Assembly (NCBI GenBank): GCA_039583875.1
Contig: CM077162.1
Span: forward strand, 163,205,826 to 163,269,825
Length of the DNA: 64,000 nt
Direction: 5' to 3'
From: Platanthera guangdongensis
Lineage: Eukaryota > Streptophyta > Magnoliopsida > Asparagales > Orchidaceae
Shown here: positions 10,651 through 20,883 of the stretch, piece after piece
Numbering within the stretch: position 1 is the stretch's first letter
How the letters are laid out: each line of letters begins with the position of its first letter
Position numbers and translations under genes: made by a program
The notes under the pieces: generated by a model
Databases searched by the model: none
Seen by the model: the letters and a program-made list of their open reading frames with translations, nothing else
What the model was told of the DNA's origin: nothing

Positions 10651-13359
10651 CTAGGGCTGATCAGGCTCCTTGATTACAATGTCTTTGCCAGACTGAATCC
10701 TTGCTTGTACACTAGCTTCAGTACCTTCAGCTGGATTCTTTCCTTTAAGATCCTTCTTCTTGAGTTCTTCAGCCTTACCCTTTTTCCTTTCAAAATAATG
10801 ATAAGGCTTTGGAAAGTATTTGCTTGGCCCCACAGTAGTAGCAGGTATCTTTCCAGCTTTAAGATCCCTTCTAAACTAAAAGATGGCATCTTGCCTCTTC
10901 AAATACTTACTCCATTCTTGTTCTGAGTACCACTTGCCCCTATCATGCATGTTGTCTTTAACTGCTTGCCAGGCAGTGAGAATTATATTCCTGGAAGTGG
11001 GACTCCATTTTTCAAAATCAGATTTTAGTTCAGCTTGCTCTCTAAACCTTTTCTTAGAAAGTTGAGCTTCTTGCTCTCTTTTCAAGGCTGCTTCAGACAT
11101 CTCAACTTTCTCAATAACCACATTCTGAACCTCCTATGGAGGACTGTACATTTGTTGAACAACAGCTTGAATTCCTTCAAAATCAGCAGGTGGATAAATG
11201 ATTTGAGCCACTTCCTGCTGAGCTCCTTCATTGTAAGCAGTTTGAATGCCTGACTCAGCTGTGTTGTTATCATCACACAGGGGTGGATATCCAAGAGTGG
11301 CTCTGATAGTATTAGTTATCCATTTAGCATGTTCAGAGCCTGCATTGACTAACACTCTCTCCCCCTTTATGACTTCTCTTTCAATATGGTCTCTTAGATC
11401 ATCCTTTTGGAACCTTATCTGATTAGCTAGATAATTTGTTCCTTCCTTGTAGAATGCTCTGAACTTTAGCAGCTGATCAGAAATTACCTTTTGAGAGTCT
11501 TGAATAGCAGTGCTAATATCAGTCAAATTTGCTTTGAGAATTTTATCAAACTCAGCCTTTTTTTAGCAATGTTTGCAGTTAAAGCAGTTGTTGTATTCTT
11601 AAGTTCTGTGACAATCACATTATGAGATTCAGTAAGATTGTCATTCATTCTTATTTGATTTTCCAAAACATAGCCTTGTTTGACTGTTATATCATATATC
11701 TGTGTTTTGGCTTCCACTTATTGTTTGGCTAAATAAACTACACCATTACCTCCCTTATGGAAGCAATCTGTCATCTCCTTTTTATGCTGATTTACCTCAA
11801 ATCTGATAGATTTGATATCTTAAGCCAAATAAAATTGGAGTTCCTTATGACTTTCATCTACATATTTCTCAAGAGCTCTTCTTTGCTCATCCATCTTAAC
11901 TTGCAGTGCCACCAACAGTGAGCTGAAGTCAACTACTGGAGCTGGTGGTTGGGAGACAGTCTGTAGGACTTTCTTATAACCTAAGCTATTATTTCTGAGG
12001 ACCATCAGTTTCCTCTTCTTGGCCCTAGAGGTTGTTTCATCTTCTGATGTTTTTGAGGAACTTGCTACGTCCACAGTATATTTTGTACTAGAGGGCAATT
12101 CCTTCTCAGTTCTTGGCTGCTGCCCCTCAGTCCTTGCATCTTGTATGTTAGGAAATAACTCTTTTAGAGTTACCTCCTGGTTTATTTGAACAGGAGGAAT
12201 AGCTTGCTCTTTCTCAGTAGATTCTCCTTCTTCAAAGTCAACAGTGTCTTCCATGGTAATGTCCTGATCTGGGACATGGTCTTGGATATTTTTATCAACA
12301 TCAGTCAGGAGCACATCCAGTGCATCATTCATAGTATCCACAGTAGTTTGATTTATGTTTTGAACTACCTCAAGTATTGATTGAGTTGATGCTTCACTAT
12401 CTAATGCAGTTGTGTGGACAGGTGGTTGTTGCTCAGGAGCTCCCCCTGAAGGTAATGCCTCTTGTGGAGTTGAAGCTGGAGAAAGCTCATTGGCTCCCCT
12501 TTAATGAGGCTCTTCATGTACCTGATCTAGGTGGATGTTGCTTTCTGGAATCTGCTCCCCCTGCACCTCACGATCATCTACAGTCTCTGGAGCAGGTGAT
12601 TTTCTAGCAGTCTCTGGTCTTTCCTCATCTGAGCTGAAGACCACCTCTTCTTCTGAATCACTGGAAGATTCAGCTATCTTGTGGGTTGGTTTCTTATTTG
12701 GCTGTATCTGTTTTGTTACTTTCTATGGTGTAGAAACATCCTTGGTCAGGACACTTTCCCATCTGGATAGTATTCCCAAATCCATTCTTCTCATATGATT
12801 GTTCTTAGATCCTGCAATCTAATTCATTACTTCAGGAATATTCTCAGCCAGATATAGACTTAGTATTCTGCCTAGATTAGGTTTCTTTAAACTTTCCTTG
12901 ATCTTTTCAAAGATCACAGCAGACCAGTTAGTTTTGACCTTGAAGATGACTCTGGTCATTAGATTGAACATGTAGGCAGGTATCCTTTCATGTCCTCCTG
13001 GTTTGCACAGAATTAATTTTCCTATAATTTCAGAAAGAAAATTTCCATGGGAGTTCATTCCCTTTCTGAGCATAGAAGATCCAATCTTGGTGGTGGGATC
13101 CAGTCCACGCCATTGGAGAGCTTCTCTAGTCATGGAAGATACTATTTCATCGTCTTCTTGAACCCTTTGCAAGTGTAGTATCTTCTTCAAACTCTTCAAG
13201 GTGAGTTTGACCTTGCTTCCTTGAACGGATGACTTAATTTTCTAACTCATTCTCTGTGATTAGGGTAATCACAGCTTTGATGTCTCTAGATCCACTCGCA
13301 AATGCATCGCGAACAAGTTCATAGCCTTCGTTGAGGATGTCTTCCAGCTTTGGCGCCAT
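10651..13359 (-). pseudogene. A accessory ORF (post-pol, degenerate)
   Basis: About 2.7 kb of broken coding sequence on the minus strand between pol and the 3' LTR. The probable start is ATG at 13357-13359 (MAPKLEDILNEG), followed after about 40 codons by a stop. Open pieces follow at about 13199-12819, 12341-11820, 11717-11523, 11526-11134, 11121-10876 and 10833-10651. The 13199-12819 piece aligns by eye with the N-terminal domain of the C/D accessory protein: FLSEIIGKLILCK against FLADVVGKVLLAK, then H-x-x-I, an NW-x-x-V-x-F motif, and NLGRIL against NFGRIL. The middle has acidic and Ser/Thr-rich stretches plus a basic SRAKKRKLM stretch that looks like a nuclear signal. The C-terminal part is charged (KYFPKPYHYFERKKG). 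No signal peptide or membrane span is visible. Function unknown; similar in size and place to the C/D ORF. Confidence 0.75.
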
Positions 13360-13460
13360 GAGGGATGACAAAGATAGAAGAAGAGAGATGAAGGTCTGTC
13401 GACACGAAGGATTAGGTCTCGAGAATGTTGAGAGTGAAGTCGATAGGGGTTTACTTCCAC

Positions 13461-13469
13461 CTATTTATA
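13461..13469 (-). promoter_or_regulatory. Candidate internal TATA box before A accessory ORF
   Basis: Minus strand TATAAATAG, about 105 bp upstream of the accessory ATG, with the TGTCGACA array directly upstream (13516-13820). C and D have an analogous TATA at similar spacing with their own array. Inferred to be an internal promoter. Confidence 0.5.
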
Positions 13470-13515
13470 TGTTTCTAAATAAAGAAGGTCAAAAGACAGG
13501 ATGTATTAAACCTAT

Positions 13516-13820
13516 TGTGTCGATACTGTTGGGATTGTGTCGACACAAACTACTAAAGTCTCAACAGAGAATTAATATACTATGTGTCGACACCAACTGC
13601 GATGTGTCAACACAAATAATCTTAAGAGCTTGCACTAAATTCTGCGTGTCGACACAGACGACTGTATGTGTCGACACCAACATTTAAGTGTCAGGATAGC
13701 TATGTGTCGACACCAAATTCTGAGTGTCGACACAATCTTCTGGATGTGTCGACAGAATTTTCTTATGTGTCGACACCATCTTCTAAGTGTCGACACTTTT
13801 GTCTTTAAGTGTCGACATAC
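13516..13820. repeat. Internal TGTGTCGACAC array in A
   Basis: About thirteen copies or near copies of TGTCGACA, many as TGTGTCGACACC, fill the gap between the pol stop and the internal TATA box. One more copy lies near 13398 between TATA and ATG. This is the same palindrome that fills the A LTRs. Confidence 0.85.
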
Positions 13821-13845
13821 ATTTACTTAGTCAAATTTGTCATTC

Positions 13846-16800
13846 TTATTCTATGTTCAGCATGTCTAATTCAATTTTAAAATAATTGAATTTAGTTCCA
13901 TCCAGTGGTTTGGTGAACATGTCAGCAATTTGAAAATTAGTATTGACAAATTCTAAACTGATATCTTCCTTTTCAACATGATCTCTAAGGAAATGAAATC
14001 TTATTTCAATGTGCTTAGTTTTGCTATGTGAAACAGGATTTCTAGCAATAGAAATGACACTAGTAGAATCACAAAATAATGGTGTTCTACTTACCTGGAT
14101 TCCATAATCTTCAAGTTGATGTTGAATCCATAATAGCTGAGCACAGCAGCTGCCTGCGCAACATATTCAGACTTAGTTGTGGAAATAGCCACACTTGTCT
14201 GCTTTTTACTGCTCCAAGACATCAATCTTCCACTTAAAACCTAACATGTGCCAGTAGTACTTTTCTTGTCTTCTTTGCATCCTGCAAAATCTGCATCTGA
14301 ATACCCAGTCAGTAGAAAATCTCTATTCCTAGGGTACCAAAGGCCAAGATTTGGTGTTCCCTTAAGATATCTCAAAATTCTTTTGACTGCAGTATAATGA
14401 GACTCTTTAGGGTAGGCTTGATACCTGACACAGACACATGTAGCATACATGATGTCTGGTCTACTAGCAGTTAAGTATAAAAGGGAGCCAATTATCCCTC
14501 TATACAAATACTCATCTACAGGTTTCCCTGCATCATATTTGCATATATGCATACTTGACCCCATTGGAGTTCTCATGGTGGAGGCTGACTCCATGCCATA
14601 CTTCTTAATCAACTCCTTGGTGAACTTAGACTGGGATATGGACAGACCATCATCAGTCTGTCTAACTTGGAGTCCCAAGAAGAATTTAAGCTCACTCATA
14701 CTACTCATCTCAAACTTCCCTTGCATAAGTTTGGCAAACTTTCTACAAAGGTTGTTTTCTGTTGATCCAAAGATAATGTCATCAACATATATCTGAACTA
14801 GGATCATCTTGCCTTTTGATTCCCTAAGGAATAGAGTTTTGTCTATTTTCCCCCTTGAGAATTTGTTCTCAATGAGGAATGTATACAAGGTTTCATACCA
14901 AGCCCTAAGTGATTGTTTCAAACCATATAGTGCATTATTAAGCCTATAAACATAATTAGGATAGAGAGAATCTACAAAACCTGAGGGCTTTTCAACATAG
15001 ACTTTCTCTTTTAAGTCATCATTTAAAAATGCTGACTTGACATCCATTTGGAATACCTTGATCCCTTGGTATGTTGCATAGGCAAGTAATAGCCTTATTG
15101 CTTCCAACCTTACCACTAGAGAAAATGTCTGATCAAATCCTATTCCATGTTCCTGCCTGTAGCCTTTAGCTACCAGTCTTGCTTTGTTTTTGACTATGAT
15201 GTCATTTTCATCTAGCTTGTTCCTATAGATCCACTTAGTCCCTATGACATTATGATCCTTTGGTTTAGTAACCAGCTCCCAAACTTTACACCTTCTGAAT
15301 TTATTTAGCTCCACCTGCATGGCATCAATCTAGTTTGGGTCATGTATGGCTTCTTCAAATTTCTTGGGTTCCATCTGGGACAGGAAACTTGAGTAAAGAA
15401 CTGTGTTCATGTTCCTGCTCCTTGTCTGGACTCCATGTCTTGGATAACCAATAATTTGGTGTGTTGGATGATCCTTTAGATGCCTTATTACTGGAGGCAA
15501 TCCATTTATACCTTAATTTTCTCCAATCTCTTCAACATGTTGTACTTCATTGTCCTCTTCATCAGCTTGAGGGTCTTATACTCCCCCTTGACAGCACCCA
15601 TCAATTTCTTCATCCTGCCTTGCAGGTTAGTCTTCATTAATGGTTAGCTTGTTCATCTTGTTCTTCAAACCTATAGAGCTACAAGATACACTAGACTGCT
15701 CACAGTTGATTAGTTTAGTTTCTTTAAAGACTATATGAACAGATTCTTCTACAACTTGAGTAGTCAAGTTATAGACCCTGTAAGCTATATTATTATTGTT
15801 GTACCCAACAAATATCCCTTCTTGAGATTTGGCAACAAACTTAGTTAAATAAGACTTTTCATTATTAAGTACATAACACTTACTACCAAAGATCCTAAAA
15901 TACGATGTGTTTGGTTTTTTGCCTTTCATAATCTCATAGGGTGTCTTTTTATGACTTTTAGTGATGAATGCTCTATTGAGAACATGACATGCAGTGTTTA
16001 CTATCTCAGCCCAGAAATATTCTGTGAGAGAAGTGTCACTTAGTAATGTTCTACCAGCCTCAATAAGAGTCCTATTCTTTCTTTCAGCAATATCATTTTG
16101 CTGAGCAGTTCTAGGTGAGGAGAACTCTTGATGAATCCCTAGTTCTTCACAAAATCTTTCATGCATTCAGACTGAAATTCAGTCCCATGGTCACTTCTGA
16201 TTTTGACCACTGAACTGTTAAGTTCATTCTGAATTTGCCTAACAAAATTGTGGAAGACAGTAGGGGTTTCAGATTTCTGCCACAGGAAGAAAACTCAAGT
16301 AAATCTAGAATAGTCATCCATAACTACAAGTGTATAAACTTTCCTACCTAGACTATGAACTGGCATAGGACCAAATAGATCCATATGTAGGAGGTACAAA
16401 CACCTCACAGAATCTTTGGTATCATGTCCATGAAAAGAGGTCTTAATCTGTTTGCCCTTTTGGCAAGCTGAACATACATCCTCTTTTATGCACTTGAACT
16501 GAGGACCATTCCTCACTAACTCCATGCTATAGAGTTGGCATATAGTCTTATAGTTAAGATGAGCTAGCCTTTTATGCCATTTGACACATTCAGATGCTTT
16601 CTCAACTGCAACTAAGCATATAGGAGAGTTCTTATTCTCACAATCAAAACTGAGACAGTAAACATTCCCCTTTCTATAACCGACAAGATGACCTCTTGAT
16701 CACTTGTCCTTCTAATCTGACACCATTCTTAATAAATGAAGTGTCATAACCAAGATCACTCAGTTGTCTTATGCTTATTAGATTGTGTTTCAAACCTTTC

Positions 16801-17012
16801 ACATAAGTCACTTGGGTGATAGTAGTTGAGCCATTAGAAATGTTACCAAACCCTTTGATGATCCCCTTTTCAGATCCACCAAAGATCACTTTGCGTCCAT
16901 TCACTATTGGAGTGTAATCCTTCAACATCCTTCTTGTTTCAATCATGTTCCTGGAACAACCACTGTCCACGTACCATATTGGGGTATGGCCACTTGGACT
17001 CACATGCATCAA
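13846..17012 (-). pseudogene. pol: A pol: protease, integrase, RT, RNase H (degenerate)
   Basis: Copia polyprotein in decayed form. In order from 17012: protease YVDSGCSRNM near 16970; integrase D in HMDLFGP near 16377, SDHGTEF near 16185 and AERKNRT near 16085; RT with YVDD near 14790; RNase H SDADFAGC near 14285; and a C-terminal FTKPLDGTKFNYFK stretch ending at TAA 13846-13848. Several stops and frameshifts separate the blocks (for example at about 16674, 16295, 15627 and 14240). The RT-RNase H block is open for about 360 codons. RT sequence is closest in this window to B, C and D, which together look like the Sirevirus (Maximus/SIRE) branch of copia. Confidence 0.9.
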
Positions 17013-17246
17013 ATATAATTACTTAATCTTAGAACCGCAATAAGTATTGGGTTATAGGTTCAAGTTAGTCTGAAACTTGACTGATTTCCATGCAGTCTTT
17101 TTAACAGGTAAGCTGACATTTTTCCTGACACTGGTGTTGTGCCAACAGTCTATGGCATAATGCCCAACCTTGCCACAGCACCAGCACTCATATCTATTAT
17201 ATCTTCTTTTAGATATAGTCTTAACAGCCTTGTTGTGAGCTGTCCT
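17013..17246 (-). pseudogene. gag: A gag, C-terminal fragment with second zinc knuckle
   Basis: Encodes a basic stretch and the knuckle CWCCGKVGHYAIDC near 17160-17200, matching the second knuckle of B gag. The reading is cut at 17246 by the E insertion and resumes at 38306. A short non-coding gap with the gag stop lies before the pol frame. Confidence 0.8.
17242..17246. repeat. Target-site duplication of E (left), GTCCT
   Basis: GTCCT precedes the E LTR and is found again at 38306-38310. The match may extend to GTCCTT. Confidence 0.75.
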
Positions 17247-17970
17247 TATTGATGCGCAAAACAGCACCGGGCAGCTAACACGGAGGGAGTGTTCGATCTC
17301 ACAAGCTAGGAGAGGAAGAGGATTAAGGTTGCAGGGATAGAGGAGAAGAGGGAAGGAAGAAAGCTTCTGAGTGCTCGAGAGTGGAGCAAGCGCTTGTCAA
17401 AGGGGTTACGGGGATAGAGGATAGGGTGCTGAGAGCAGCCAGGAAGGCTGAAGAGAGGAGGAGGTTGATCAGGAGCTATCGAGCAGACGGTTACTATGAC
17501 GGTTGTGTTTGCAGGTTGCTTACCGAGGGAGCTGAGCTGAGCTAGGAAGAAGAGAAAGAGAAGGGGCCGCTAGCAGCGGCAACAACAGACTTCGCCCGCC
17601 GCAGCTTAAACGCCACTCTTGCGACGGGCTTTCCTTTTATCAAAAGCGAGAGTTACAAGCTGCTAATACACTTTTACAACAAAGCAATAAAGGGTACAAG
17701 TGGGAAGCTGGCGGCTAAGGAAGAAGAATGCCAGAGGAGGCCGCGCGGACTGAACTATGGAGGCCTGCAAACCGCGCGGCTATGCTATGGAAGCAGACCA
17801 CGCGGACTGGAGATCCAGGTTGGCAGGCCGCACGGTTAGGGGCAGAGAGATGGCGGACTGAGAAATGGAGTCCGCAGGAGCTGGGCTGGATGGCTGACTT
17901 CGGGCGTGAGCACCTTGGCGATGACGAGAGTACCCGAGCGTAGACCTTCCAGAACGAGAGGCATGGGGGG

Positions 17971-17980
17971 CTATTTATAG
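17971..17980 (-). promoter_or_regulatory. TATA box in E 3' LTR
   Basis: Minus strand CTATAAATAG, with the GCGGACT-rich region upstream in transcription. Confidence 0.55.
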
Positions 17981-18024
17981 GCCCGAGGAGGTAACGGCTT
18001 GCGGTGACGTTACCCCCGGTGAGA

Positions 18025-19090
18025 CGGTAACTTGAGTGAGATGGAGACGGAGTCCGCCGAGTCCGCAACAGGCCGTGGAGACTAGGACTTGGTACTGAAG
18101 CCGGTGCTGATGTTGGCGAGATGGGACTTAGTGGCGGACTGCGATGTGGGTTCACGGAGTCAGTCACTGTTGAGCTGGGACTGTCCGCCTATTGCTGGGG
18201 TGGCGGATGCTGGAAGCTATGTGGCGGACTGCGTGGAGGATCCGCGGAGTCCGCCACTGCTGAACTGAGCGAGCTGCAAGGGGTGCGGGCAGCAGAGTAC
18301 CCGCGGAGTCTGGCAAGTCCGCACTAGGGTATGCGGACTGGGGCTGCTCTCTGGATGATTTGCTGAGTGGCGGACTGGAAGGAGTTCGCGACTGCTGACT
18401 GAGTCCGCACGAAGGCTGCGGACTGAGGAGGAAGCTGCCACTACTTGCTGAGCCTGCGACAAGCCTGCGGACTGAGGAGGAATTGACCCTGATGCCGCCG
18501 AGAAGCTGGTGTTGGCTAAGGGAAGGGCGGACTGCGTAGAGAGTCTGACGAGCCCGCGGCTGCTGCAAGGTTGAGTCAGCTTACATTGGAGATGGAGAGC
18601 CTGGATGTTGAGGCTGTTGAGGTTCACCACTGGAGGCGGACTGGAAGTCTTGATCACACTTCGAGTCCACCCATCTCGCGAGGGACTTGGAGGTTACTGG
18701 TCTTGGTGGGCAGCCGGAGTTGGAGTCCACGCTCTGTAGGCGAGCTGGAGGAGTGACTGCCCGTGTTGCTAGGTGAAGGGACATTCGATCTGCTGCCGAC
18801 CTGAGTGGACAGGAAGCTGAATGCGACAAAGGTGCATCTGTTGAGAGAGCTGCGGTTAAGCTAAAGAGGAACGCGACCTGATGCCGGCCTGGGCGGATAG
18901 GAAGTTGAGTCCGGCAGAGAGAGACTTGCGGAGACAACCTTGCGGTTAAGCTGAAAGGGGGGCGGCCTGCAGAGGCGGACTGCGGAAGCAGTCCGCGGAC
19001 CCTGCCGACCAAGGGAAGGCACGCAGCTTGGGGGTCAGACTGCTGAGACCGCGCAAGCCGCGCGGCCTGAGCGGACAGAAAATTCTGTCC
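18025..19090. repeat. GCGGACT / AGTCCGC motif cluster in E 3' LTR
   Basis: Dozens of copies of GCGGACT and its complement AGTCCGC, in both orientations and often paired (for example GTCCGCGGAC), lie on the upstream side of the TATA box. The other LTR has the same cluster at about 37145-38205. Confidence 0.75.
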
Positions 19091-19186
19091 GCCCAACCTA
19101 GGGGATCACGGCCTCCAGGAGGGTCCCAGGGCAGGTCGTGACGAGCGAGCTGGCTCCTTGGGAAGGATCGCCGATTTCGGGGTTAA

Positions 19187-19191
19187 CATAA
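19187..19191. repeat. Target-site duplication of C (left), CATAA
   Basis: CATAA precedes the C LTR and recurs at 31395-31399. Its first two bases are the last two bases of the E LTR. Confidence 0.9.
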
Positions 19192-20750
19192 TGTTGGAAC
19201 ACCCTATTACTAATTTGGGTCAGGATCACTATGTCTCTAGGAACCTTTGTTTGACCTTCTGTATAGCTTAATAGGTCAATTAGAATTGAGTCTAAGGGTT
19301 AGCAGTCTAGGTTTGGAAGCTGCCCTGAAGACCAAGTTTTTCTGTCTGGAGACTAAGTCTGATCGTCGAGCTCAGCACGACGATTCGTCGAACTCAGGTC
19401 AACGATCGTCTAGCTCAACTTCAACAGATCGTCGAGCTCCATTCGACGATCGCTGAGCTCAACTTCTCAATATCGTCGAACTCCATTCGACGATCGCTGA
19501 GCTCAACTTCACAATATTGTCGAACTCCATTCGACGATCGGTGAGCTCAGGTCGACGATTTTGACTCTGCACTGGATCTTTATCTCTGAGCTCAGTTCGA
19601 CGATCTTTGAGCTCAGATCGACGATTATTTTGCTGCTTGAGTTTTCCAGTTCGCTGAGCTCAGCTCGATGATAGCAGAGCTCAGTTCGACTATTTTAGAT
19701 AACTTCCAAAATTCAATTTCAAATCAGTCAGGAGTTATTCTGCAATTAATTCAGAGATTTGCTAGCCGTTTTCATTTATTTCTGGACCAAGTTTCAAGGG
19801 ATCTTTCAAGGAATAATTCTGTGGACTTTCCTCCAGAAGAGTTTTTGCAATTAAGGATGCAATCAATGCAGACCAACGACTATCTTTGACAGAGAATGAT
19901 ATTCTATTCTGGAACAGAGAATAAAAGACAGAATGTTTTTTGAATCAATAGAGATTAACAAGAAGAGAATACACAACACAGATTACAGAGACTCTTTCAA
20001 AATTTTCTGTCAAAAAGAATTCTGAAGAACACTCATCAAAAAGATCAAGCTTTCAAAAATCTTCAGATCTCTTCAGCTCTCAAAGTGTTCAAGGCCAACA
20101 TCATTTCAAGACTCCAGACACTCAACATTTCAGTCATTGCTGAAACCATCTATTGCTGGAGTTCTACCATTTGAAGGCCTATCACCCTCTGCAAAGCTTT
20201 TCTTCCTGAAGATTTCAAGGATTCAGGGGGAGCTTTGACATCAATCCACATAGTCTTCTCAGTTGTTTGAGAAAGAGAAGACTGTCATCACTCTCTCACC
20301 CCCAGTTTGTAAAGGGTTTCTCAAACTCCCTTCAAAAGTTTGAATCTGGTTTTTGAGCACCTTGTCAAAAGCTCATTGGTGGCAAGACACCTGATCAAAA
20401 AATCTGCTTTGGTTTTTGAGCACCTTATCAAAAGCTCATTGGTGCCCAGGACACCTGATCAACTCATCCTGCAGTGGATTCCTACCTAGGGTGGTAGAAG
20501 AGTGGATGTGCCCAAGTTTGGGGAACCACTATATTTCCTTGTGTCCTCTGGCTCTACTTGTTTACTTTTTTTTATGGCCTTGATTTGTCTGTGCTTAGTT
20601 TTTGCATAGCTTAGTTCTGTGATTAGATTTATATTTGCTTCCCTGCTCACACTTATTACAACAATAGTTGTAAAAGTTTTTAAAAGAACTAAAACACCAT
20701 ATACTCTATTCACCCCCCTCTAGAGTATATCAGATCTAGTTGCACTTTCA
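19192..20750 (+). repeat. Element C 5' LTR
   Basis: Starts TGTTGGAACACC and ends TGCACTTTCA, followed by the PBS. The palindrome array is at about 19364-19690. A weak TATA-like ATAAAAG lies at about 19921. Confidence 0.95.
19364..19690. repeat. Palindromic TCGTCGA / TCGACGA array in C 5' LTR
   Basis: Repeats built from arms GATCGTCGA and TCGACGATC around a short GAGCTC-like centre, at roughly 15-30 bp spacing. The same array is in the 3' LTR (about 30004-30330), in gag (22520-22745) and before the accessory ORF (26215-26480). Confidence 0.88.
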
Positions 20751-20752
20751 AT

Positions 20753-20764
20753 TGGTATCAGAGG
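20753..20764 (+). other. Element C primer-binding site
   Basis: TGGTATCAGAGG two bases after the LTR, matching the initiator tRNA-Met type PBS. Confidence 0.88.
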
Positions 20765-20883
20765 GAGGTTGGTTAAACATACCATACCTGATTGGTTGTA
20801 CAGGCTAACACCTGAACCCCAAGATCCTAAACTAGATCTGTTTTTCTTTTGTATTTTATTATTAGATTTTGTGTGCACAACTC

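Larger units (their letters stand above)
17247..19188 (-). repeat. Element E 3' LTR
   Basis: 1942 bp, nearly the length of 36363-38305. It starts TATTGATGC (the other copy TGTTGATGC, so the terminal TG is mutated here) and ends GGTTAACA. It is GC-rich and packed with GCGGACT/AGTCCGC motifs, which create many spurious Ser/Arg-rich ORFs on both strands. Confidence 0.85.

Noticed and set aside
17715..19096. Ser/Arg/Pro-rich ORFs in the E LTRs (also 36937-38171)
   Set aside because: They are products of the GCGGACT/AGTCCGC repeats, not conserved in frame between the two LTR copies, and lie in the promoter region of the LTR.
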